The notes below the pieces were generated by a model, which saw nothing but the letters and a program-made list of their open reading frames with translations, had not been told where the DNA came from and made no database searches. The position numbers and the translations under genes were made by a program. From CAYWHE01 sp964458125 (GTDB taxonomy: Bacteria; Bacteroidota; Bacteroidia; AKYH767-A; OLB10), in assembly GCA_964458125.1 (NCBI GenBank), contig CAYWHE010000006.1:1-38735 (forward strand): a DNA stretch of 38,735 nucleotides, given 5' to 3'. Positions 32,528 to 38,735 of the stretch are shown here, piece by piece (within the stretch, counting starts at the first letter, position 1; the number at the start of each line of letters is the position of its first letter).

Positions 32528-35098
32528 ATGCATAACGGCTGGCGCCAAAAGATATTGACCGTTATTTTTTGCGGATTGTTAATTATTTTAACTGCACGGT
32601 GGTCTCCTGCAGAGTCCGGACAGGCGCCCGGCAGCATATCCGGAAACACACCGGATGTTTCCCTTACACTTCAGCCGGATTCAGTCAAAACCGACAGCCT
32701 CCGGGTCCGGAATAAGGATGAATTAAAATCGAAAGTTCAATACAGTTCGGACGACAGCATACGGTTTGATGTGCCGGGCCAGAAGGTATTCCTGTATGGA
32801 CGGGCTTCCATACAATATGAAAACATCAACCTGAAGGCTGATTTTATTGAAATCAACTGGCAGACCAGCCTATTGCATGCCACCGGACTGCCTGACAGCA
32901 GCGGAAAATTAGCCGGCATGCCTGTTTTTAAAGAAGGTCCTGATGAGTTTAAGGCACGTGAGATGCGTTATAATTTTGAAACTAAAAAGGGGAAAATACT
33001 GGAAGTGGAGACCAAGGAAGGAGATGGCATCATTCATGGAGGTATCGTAAAAAAAACGGACGATAACGAATACTACATTAAAGGCGGCGCATACACCACC
33101 TGTGATGACGAACATCCGCATTTTTTCATCGCCAGCAAGCGGATCAAGGTCATACCCAATAATAAAATTGTAACCGGTCCGGCAAACCTGGTGATTGAAG
33201 ATGTTCCAACGCCCTTTTTTATTCCGTTTGGTTTTTTTCCAACTAAAAAAGGCAGGAAATCGGGAATACTTTTTCCGGCCTACGGGGAATCCAGTTCACG
33301 CGGTTTTTTCCTGAGCCGGGGAGGATATTATTTCGGTTTTTCGGATTACCTCGATGCCAGTGTGGATGGCGACATCTATTCACTGGGAGGTTGGGCTGTT
33401 CGACTGAACAGCAGGTACATTAACCGCTATCATTATTCCGGCAACCTGTCACTGAGCTATTCCCTCATAAAAACCGGTGAACCGGAATTGCCTACCTATT
33501 CCAAAAGCAGGGATTTTTTTATCCAGTGGAGTCATGCCCAGGATCCGAAAGCCAGGCCGAACAGTAACTTCTCTGCCAACATCAATGCAGGAAGCACCGG
33601 TTATTACAATAACAACATCACCTACAACAATAATTTTATCACCAATACCTTCAGTTCATCCATCAACTACGCCAAATCATTTCCGGGCAAACCCCTGAAT
33701 CTGTCGGTCAGTGCCAATCATACGCAGAACAACCTGACCAGGGACATCAGCATCAGTTTGCCGACGGCCTCCTTTGGTGTCACCACCGTATATCCGTTTA
33801 AGCGGAAGGTGGAAACCGGCAAAGGACGCTGGTATGAAAAAATCGGTTTCAGTTACCAGGCGAACATGGCCAACCAGGTCAATACAAAAGATTCCCTGCT
33901 GTTTACAAGCAGCACGTTCGACCAGTTTAAAAACGGCATCTCCCACAGCATCCCGGTCAGCACCAGTTTCAGGTTGCTGAAGCATTTTACACTGTCACCC
34001 TCTTTCTCCTACAATGAGCGCTGGTATTTGAAAACCCTCGAGCCCTTCTGGAACCCGGCCGACTCAACGGTGAGGTTCGACACCATCAACGGGTTTAAAT
34101 CAGGAAGGGATTTTGCAGCGAATGCAGCGCTAAACACCAGGCTTTATGGCTTGTACCAGTTTAAAAAAGGCCTCATTGCGGCAATACGTCATGTGGTAAA
34201 TCCGAATATCGGCTTCGGCATGCGGCCTGATTTCAGTACTTCCAATTGGGGTTATTACAAAGAGGTTCAGTCCGATATCCAAGGCCAAAAAACCAAATAT
34301 TCCATCTTCTCCGACGGCATTTACGGCGGACCTCCTTCGGGAAAATACGGGGCCCTTACTTTTGGCATCGATAACAACCTGGAGATGAAATACCGGCAAA
34401 TCACCGATACGGCGGTGAATCTTAAAAAAGTTAAGCTGCTCGAAAGCCTGAACATCTCATCAGCTTACAACTTCGTTGCCGATTCCCTGAAGCTTTCCAA
34501 TATTTCACTCAGTGCCCGGACGACTTTATTCGACCGTATCAACCTGAACTATTCCAGCAGTTTTGATCCGTACATCACCGACAGCATCGGACGAAGAAGA
34601 AATAAGTTTGAGTGGAATGAAAACCGGCGTCTGGCCAGGCTGACCAGCGCCAGCCTATCCGTAAGCTTCAGCCTGAATACAGGCACCTCAAAAAAAAGCA
34701 GCCTCCGGGGCAATGAAACGGAGCTTGCTGAAATCAATGCCCACCCGGAGGAGTTCGTTGATTTTTCCATCCCGTATAACCTGAGCGTGAGCTATAATGT
34801 AACTTATACCAAACCGGGACCGGCCAGGGCCGAGGTTTTCCAGACAATCAATTTCAGCGGTGATCTTTCCGTCACCCCGAAATGGAAAGTGACTTTCAGC
34901 AGCGGGTGGGATTTCCAGACCCATAAACGAAGTTATACGTCCATCGGCATCTTCCGCGATCTGCATTGCTGGGAGATGCACCTCACCTGGATTCCGGAAG
35001 GAATACAGCAGAGCTATAATTTCCAGATCAATGTAAAATCCTCCGTTTTACAGGATCTGAAACTCACGAAGAAAAACGACCGGTATGACAGGCTGTAG
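32528..35098 (+). CDS. lptD: LptD-like outer-membrane LPS assembly protein
   Basis: The 856-aa protein has an N-terminal signal/anchor (ILTVIFCGLLIILTA). An OstA/LptA-like periplasmic jellyroll spans about residues 70-215 (SIRFDVPGQKVFLYG, then KARFM-type strands KAREMRYNFETKKGKI and EYYIKGGAYTTCDD). It is followed by a large LptD beta barrel starting with KVIPNNKIVTGP, DVPTPFFIPFGFFP and KSGILFPAYGESS. LptD with LptE inserts lipopolysaccharide into the outer leaflet. Length and motifs fit the Bacteroidota LptD branch. The short Cys content differs from the E. coli disulfide scheme, as usual in this phylum. The ATG at 32528 follows a -7 box at 32490. It is divergent from the amidase and 48 bases upstream of the FAD enzyme. 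Confidence 0.88.
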   Translation: MHNGWRQKILTVIFCGLLIILTARWSPAESGQAPGSISGNTPDVSLTLQPDSVKTDSLRVRNKDELKSKVQYSSDDSIRFDVPGQKVFLYGRASIQYENINLKADFIEINWQTSLLHATGLPDSSGKLAGMPVFKEGPDEFKAREMRYNFETKKGKILEVETKEGDGIIHGGIVKKTDDNEYYIKGGAYTTCDDEHPHFFIASKRIKVIPNNKIVTGPANLVIEDVPTPFFIPFGFFPTKKGRKSGILFPAYGESSSRGFFLSRGGYYFGFSDYLDASVDGDIYSLGGWAVRLNSRYINRYHYSGNLSLSYSLIKTGEPELPTYSKSRDFFIQWSHAQDPKARPNSNFSANINAGSTGYYNNNITYNNNFITNTFSSSINYAKSFPGKPLNLSVSANHTQNNLTRDISISLPTASFGVTTVYPFKRKVETGKGRWYEKIGFSYQANMANQVNTKDSLLFTSSTFDQFKNGISHSIPVSTSFRLLKHFTLSPSFSYNERWYLKTLEPFWNPADSTVRFDTINGFKSGRDFAANAALNTRLYGLYQFKKGLIAAIRHVVNPNIGFGMRPDFSTSNWGYYKEVQSDIQGQKTKYSIFSDGIYGGPPSGKYGALTFGIDNNLEMKYRQITDTAVNLKKVKLLESLNISSAYNFVADSLKLSNISLSARTTLFDRINLNYSSSFDPYITDSIGRRRNKFEWNENRRLARLTSASLSVSFSLNTGTSKKSSLRGNETELAEINAHPEEFVDFSIPYNLSVSYNVTYTKPGPARAEVFQTINFSGDLSVTPKWKVTFSSGWDFQTHKRSYTSIGIFRDLHCWEMHLTWIPEGIQQSYNFQINVKSSVLQDLKLTKKNDRYDRL

Positions 35099-35146
35099 GA
35101 AATTTTTTTCTGCGGGAACCGCGTTGAATCAGGTGTCGCAGCTTTT

Positions 35147-36595
35147 GTGTTTCCGGATCAAACCCCATCGCTCATTTTGAAAACGGCGGTAATCGGAGCG
35201 GGACCGGCCGGTATGACGGCAGCATACCAGCTGAGCAAGGCTGGCTTGCGGGTGGATGTTTATGAAGCCTCCGCACAGGTGGGAGGCCTTGCCAGGACCA
35301 TTGAACTGTGGGGCATGAAGGCCGATATCGGACCTCACCGTTTCTTCAGCCGCGATTTAAAGGTGAATGCCCTCTGGCTGGAGGTGGTGGGCCGTGATTA
35401 TGAAATGGTGAACCGCCTGACCAGGATTTATTACCAGGGAAAATACTTTTCTTATCCCCTGAAGCCAGTCAATGCCTTGCAGGAACTTGGTCTGGCTGAA
35501 GCACTGAAGTGCATAGCCAGTTATGCCGGGCAAAAAATAAATCCCGTTGCACCCGACGGGTCCTTTGAATCATGGGTCATCAGGAGGTTTGGCAGGAGGC
35601 TCTATGAAATTTTTTTTAAAACCTATTCGGAGAAATTATGGGGCATACCCTGTAACCGTCTGGACGATGATTTTGCCGCCCAGCGCATCAAAAGGCTTTC
35701 CCTATTTGAAGCCATTCGTCATGCCTTTCAAGGGGCAACCCGACGGCAGCATGCCACCTTGGTGGATTGTTTTGCCTACCCGCTGGAAGGAACCGGAATG
35801 GTTTACAGTCGTATGGCTGAACAGGTGCTGGCCTCCGGAAATAATATTTTTTTAAATGCCCCGGTGGAATCAGTTCTGCTTGAAAATTCGGCGGTAAGCG
35901 GTGTTAAATCCCTTGGCCAGGAAGTCCGGCATTATGATGCCGTTATTTCTTCCATGCCCGTGACTTCCTTAATCCGCTCCATCCGGGAGGCTCCTGAACA
36001 GGTCAGGAAGGCTTCAGAACAACTCCGGTTCCGGAACGCCGTCATGGTTTATCTGCTGGCAGAAGGGGCCTGCCCGTTTCCTGATAACTGGCTGTACATC
36101 CATGCCCCCAACCTTCGAACCGGAAGGATCACAAATTTCAGAAACTGGGTTCCCCGGCTGTATGGTTCTTCTCCCGATACCATCCTGATGCTGGAATACT
36201 GGTGTGACGGAAGCGATGCCTTCTGGAACCTGCCGGATGAAAAGATGGCGGAACTGGCTACCGGCGAAATCCGCCAGACCGGGCTCACAGGCAAAGCACG
36301 TATAAAGGATGCGGTTGTTCTTCGTATACCGAAATGTTATCCCGTTTATGAACTGGGTTACCGGCAGCACCTGGAGCCAGTGGAACGATACCTGGATACC
36401 ATCCGGAATCTGCAGGCCATCGGTCGTTTCGGTTCATTTAAATACAATAACCAGGATCACAGCATCCTGATGGGCATGCTGGCCGCAGAGAATATCACCC
36501 AGGGAGCCGGGCATAACCTGTGGTCGGTAAATACCGATTATGAAGATTACCAGGAAAAAGCCGGCATCACCGCTACCGGCCTGAAGAAGGGTTAA
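35147..36595 (+). CDS. FAD-dependent oxidoreductase, UDP-galactopyranose mutase/HemY-like
   Basis: The protein opens with the dinucleotide-binding fingerprint AVIGAGPAGMTAAYQLSKAG and the typical second part VYEASAQVGGLART. The substrate-side signature IGPHRFFSRD, the linker FSYPLKPVNAL and FKTYSEKLWGIP follow. The C-terminal FAD contact is GRFGSFKYNNQDHSI. It belongs to the amine-oxidase/protoporphyrinogen-oxidase-like group (COG1232) that also holds UDP-galactopyranose mutase. The FKTYSEKLWG stretch is shared with mutase-type enzymes. It could modify a nucleotide sugar or lipid for the cell surface; the reaction is not assignable. The GTG at 35147 gives 482 aa; a TTG at 35177 (472 aa, start MKTAVIGAG) would begin directly at the Rossmann strand and is equally plausible. 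Its 3' end overlaps the convergent retropepsin gene by 23 bp. Confidence 0.82.
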   Translation: MFPDQTPSLILKTAVIGAGPAGMTAAYQLSKAGLRVDVYEASAQVGGLARTIELWGMKADIGPHRFFSRDLKVNALWLEVVGRDYEMVNRLTRIYYQGKYFSYPLKPVNALQELGLAEALKCIASYAGQKINPVAPDGSFESWVIRRFGRRLYEIFFKTYSEKLWGIPCNRLDDDFAAQRIKRLSLFEAIRHAFQGATRRQHATLVDCFAYPLEGTGMVYSRMAEQVLASGNNIFLNAPVESVLLENSAVSGVKSLGQEVRHYDAVISSMPVTSLIRSIREAPEQVRKASEQLRFRNAVMVYLLAEGACPFPDNWLYIHAPNLRTGRITNFRNWVPRLYGSSPDTILMLEYWCDGSDAFWNLPDEKMAELATGEIRQTGLTGKARIKDAVVLRIPKCYPVYELGYRQHLEPVERYLDTIRNLQAIGRFGSFKYNNQDHSILMGMLAAENITQGAGHNLWSVNTDYEDYQEKAGITATGLKKG

Positions 36596-37091
36596 ACGGA
36601 GTCATTTTTTTCCGGATACTGGAAACAGTAAGCTTCAGTTCCATCCGGCCATAGTCGATAACGCCCCCGAACTCCCGCAGCAGGTCCCCGCCCAGCACCC
36701 CATCAACGGCCGGTAATCCCAGCAGTTCATACGACTGACCGATATGTTTTAAATCGAGCAGAACCATCTGAAAATCGCGAATGGTCAGCTTTCCAAGTGA
36801 AAATTTTTTGAGCGTTACCACGTGGGTCACCATTTTATTGGTGCCGAGTCCGGTGGACAGGTGTTCATTTTTTCGCAGGTGTTCATCCTTCAGAAAGTGA
36901 CGGATTTTATGCTGGTCGAATACGGTCTTGGAAGCGCCCGTATCCAGGATGAGCCTGGCTACCCTGTTGTTGATTCGGGCTTTCAGCATCAGGTGGCAAC
37001 CATCCTGGTCCAGGGAAATCAGTTTTAAAGGCACAAGAATGACCTTTTTCATTTGCTGTTTCGGTTCAATAAAAAAGGCATACCGGGGCAT
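36573..37091 (-). CDS. Retropepsin-like aspartic protease (clan AA)
   Basis: The 172-aa protein carries the single-lobe aspartic protease motif LILDTGASKTVFD (catalytic Asp near residue 50) and the flap/second region LLGLPAVDGVLGGDLLREF followed by GVIDYGRMELKL, all typical of retropepsin-like bacterial proteins. Activity would need a homodimer. No signal peptide is seen; an in-frame ATG at 37052 (MKKVILVPLKLIS) is an alternative start that would drop a short N-terminal tail. It lies 32 bases behind malate dehydrogenase in the same direction and is probably co-transcribed. Its last codons overlap the end of the FAD enzyme gene. The substrate is unknown. Confidence 0.8.
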   Translation of the reverse strand: MPRYAFFIEPKQQMKKVILVPLKLISLDQDGCHLMLKARINNRVARLILDTGASKTVFDQHKIRHFLKDEHLRKNEHLSTGLGTNKMVTHVVTLKKFSLGKLTIRDFQMVLLDLKHIGQSYELLGLPAVDGVLGGDLLREFGGVIDYGRMELKLTVSSIRKKMTPFNPSSGR

Positions 37092-37123
37092 GTCTGAATG
37101 GATTTCAAAACGGAACGGACTCC

Positions 37124-38065
37124 TTATTTACTGACGGCACTCATTTTATCCAGCACCTCCATCACTTCCTTAACGGCAGAGGCGGATTTGCTCAGCAGGT
37201 CCATCTCCGCGGTGTTCAGTTTCAGTTCTATGATTTTTTCGATTCCGTTTTTCCCCAGTTTAACAGGCACTCCCAGGTAGATGTCCTGAATTCCGTATTC
37301 ACCCTGAAGCCAGGCGCAACAAGGGAAAATACGCTGCTGGTTGCGTACGATGGCTTCCACCATCTGGGCGGCAGCGGCACCGGGGGCATACCAGGCTGAG
37401 GTGCCCATGAGGTTTACCAGTTCCCCTCCTCCTTTTTTGGTACGGTCCACGATGGCATTGAGGGCATCCTCAGCGATCAGTTCCGTGACCGGGATACCGG
37501 CTACGGTAGTATATCGCGGCAGCGGCACCATGGTATCGCCATGTCCGCCCATCAGCACGGCCTGGATGTCCTTCGGTGATGTTTGCAGCGCTTCAGCCAG
37601 AAAGGCACGGTAGCGGGCTGTATCCAGGATACCGGCCATTCCGAATACGCGCCTGGAGTCGACCTGAGCTGTCAGGTAGGCGCAATAGGTCATGACGTCA
37701 AGGGGATTGCTGACCACGATGATTTTCGCTTCAGGCGAGTACCGGATGATGTTTTCGGTCACCGACCGGACGATGCCTGCATTGGTGGCGATCAGATCAT
37801 CCCGGCTCATTCCGGGTTTGCGAGGCAGCCCGGAAGTGATCACCACCACCTCCGAACCTGCAGTGGCAGCATAATCATTGGTGGATCCGGTGATGCGTGT
37901 ATCATACAGGTTGATGGGTGCGGTTTGCCAGATGTCGAGTGATTTACCTTCTGCTATACCTTCTTTGATATCGACCAATACAACCTCGTTGGCCAGTTCC
38001 CTGTGGGCAATCACATTGGCACAGGTAGCCCCTACATTTCCTGCACCTACAACTGTTACTTTCAT
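37124..38065 (-). CDS. mdh: Malate dehydrogenase (LDH-like type)
   Basis: The 313-aa enzyme interconverts malate and oxaloacetate with NAD in the TCA cycle. The Rossmann motif GAGNVGA (7-13) is followed by Asp32 (VLVDI), which favours NAD over NADP. The substrate arginines R82 and R88 lie in the mobile loop LPRKPGMSRDD, the substrate Arg151 in LDTARYR, and the catalytic His175 in GGHGDTMVP. The loop residues mark malate rather than lactate specificity. Length is typical of the LDH-like MDH group. The ATG at 38065 begins the Rossmann strand. The small aspartic protease gene follows closely. Confidence 0.95.
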   Translation of the reverse strand: MKVTVVGAGNVGATCANVIAHRELANEVVLVDIKEGIAEGKSLDIWQTAPINLYDTRITGSTNDYAATAGSEVVVITSGLPRKPGMSRDDLIATNAGIVRSVTENIIRYSPEAKIIVVSNPLDVMTYCAYLTAQVDSRRVFGMAGILDTARYRAFLAEALQTSPKDIQAVLMGGHGDTMVPLPRYTTVAGIPVTELIAEDALNAIVDRTKKGGGELVNLMGTSAWYAPGAAAAQMVEAIVRNQQRIFPCCAWLQGEYGIQDIYLGVPVKLGKNGIEKIIELKLNTAEMDLLSKSASAVKEVMEVLDKMSAVSK

Positions 38066-38109
38066 GAATAAATTTATGTTTTATGGTGAATCAGTCTTAC
38101 TACCTCAGG

Positions 38110-38134
38110 GCGGGAATCAAAATCCGGGTCCCGC
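38110..38134. other. Hairpin upstream of malate dehydrogenase
   Basis: GCGGGA (38110-38115) pairs with TCCCGC (38129-38134) in the gap between the cyclase and mdh genes. It has no T-run on either strand, so it may be a terminator remnant or part of the mdh leader. Confidence 0.3.
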
Positions 38135-38199
38135 TCAGAGTCCGCTAAATTAGAAAAGACTTGGGAAATACAAAAATGAGGAAAATCATTTAAACAGAA

Positions 38200-38220
38200 A
38201 CCATGCGCCATTGGCATGGT
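38200..38220 (-). terminator. Weak terminator behind the cyclase gene
   Basis: ACCATGC (38200-38206) pairs with GCATGGT (38214-38220). On the reverse strand the stem is followed by an interrupted T-rich run (TTTCTGTTTAAA). It lies 27 bases past the cyclase stop. Confidence 0.4.
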
Positions 38221-38246
38221 CGTGTTCAGTGCCGGGAAAAAGGCCG

Positions 38247-38735
38247 TCACTTCATGGAATTCACAAAATACATGTCAATTTCGCCCTTGTTCTTTGCCTG
38301 GATTTTACCACGGTGGGTGCAGTTGAATTTTTCTTTAATCAGTTCATACGTGGTGCCGCTGATGTTCACCTTCCCGGTCTCCCCGCTGCTTTCCATGCGG
38401 GATGCCGTATTTACAGTGTCCCCCCAGATGTCGTAGGCGAACTTCCTGATGCCGACAATTCCGGCTACAACCGGCCCGGTATGAATGCCCAGCCTCAGCT
38501 CAAAAAAAGGAAGATCCTGTTGCTGCCGTTCTTCCTTGTGACGTTGCATAAAACGCTGCATCTCCAGCCCGGCTTTCACCATATCCACAGGATGAGTCGT
38601 ATTTGGAGCCGGCAGCCCCCCGGCGCACATGTAAGCATCACCAATGGTCTTGATTTTTTCAATTCCCAGTGATGTGATAATCTTGTCAAATTCACTGTAG
38701 CAATGATTGATTTCCTCCACCAGAGCTTCGGCGGA
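38247..38735 (-). CDS. Class III adenylate cyclase catalytic domain (5' part outside window)
   Basis: The frame is open to the window edge (163 codons including the stop), so the N-terminal sensor part is missing. The visible part is the C-terminal half of a class III nucleotide cyclase: IEKIKTIGDAYMCAGG with the second metal-binding Asp, then LRLGIHTGPVVAGIVG and the transition-state pair N/R in WGDTVNTASRME. The Lys of EKIKTIG and the Asp of YDIWG are the residues that select ATP, so cAMP production is expected rather than cGMP. Such Bacteroidota proteins often carry receiver, GAF, TPR or transmembrane input domains upstream; which one applies here cannot be seen. The annotated end is the true C-terminus (FVNSMK). 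Confidence 0.9.
   Translation of the reverse strand, partial: SAEALVEEINHCYSEFDKIITSLGIEKIKTIGDAYMCAGGLPAPNTTHPVDMVKAGLEMQRFMQRHKEERQQQDLPFFELRLGIHTGPVVAGIVGIRKFAYDIWGDTVNTASRMESSGETGKVNISGTTYELIKEKFNCTHRGKIQAKNKGEIDMYFVNSMK

Noticed and set aside
1..38735. Search for tRNA, rRNA, insertion sequences, phage genes or CRISPR arrays
   Set aside because: No cloverleaf, transposase, integrase, terminal inverted repeat or spaced direct-repeat array could be recognised.

Overview
The window reads as chromosomal DNA of a member of the Bacteroidota. Four large secreted proteins end in type IX secretion (T9SS) C-terminal domains: 1036-2421, 8376-12632, 19909-22560 and 27184-30420. Many gene starts lack Shine-Dalgarno sequences. 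Upstream of many genes sits the TAnnTTTG -7 box, often with a TTTG-like -33 box 19-20 nt further up. I cannot place the organism below phylum. No phage, insertion sequence, CRISPR array, tRNA or rRNA gene was seen.

Left part (1-8.4 kb): an unidentified gene end, a TerC-family membrane protein, and a secreted glucose/sorbosone-dehydrogenase-like protein. Then comes a forward run of cystathionine beta-synthase, a BtuF-like receptor without signal peptide, and a patatin-BamA outer-membrane protein. The following 1.2 kb is unusual. It has a consensus promoter, a foldable 5' leader, a doubtful ORF, a 38-codon membrane microprotein and three hairpins in a row.

Middle (8.4-24.5 kb): a 1418-aa SBBP/Ig-like T9SS protein and a second large secreted protein run forward. 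A reverse operon follows (hypothetical membrane protein, UbiA-like protein, kynureninase). Next are a 62-aa peptide gene with its own promoter and terminator, an orphan LytTR response regulator, aspartate-semialdehyde dehydrogenase, a lamin-tail-domain T9SS protein, a 131-aa hypothetical protein and a GT4 glycosyltransferase.

Right part (24.5-38.7 kb): a dCMP deaminase-S41 protease pair and a T9SS protein whose N-terminal domain is a lysyl oxidase. That domain keeps the copper histidines and the Lys and Tyr that form the quinone cofactor in animal enzymes. Then come a small Ala-rich lipoprotein, an N-acetylmuramoyl-L-alanine amidase divergent from LptD, a UGM/HemY-like FAD enzyme, malate dehydrogenase with a retropepsin-like protein, and a class III adenylate cyclase cut by the window edge.

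Functionally the region mixes housekeeping metabolism (CBS, Asd, Mdh, kynureninase, dCMP deaminase) with envelope biogenesis (LptD, amidase, S41 protease, glycosyltransferase, patatin-BamA) and the secreted surface proteome. The best candidates for new biology are the T9SS lysyl oxidase, the 62-aa peptide unit beside the LytTR regulator, and the leader/microprotein/hairpin stretch at 7.2-8.1 kb.
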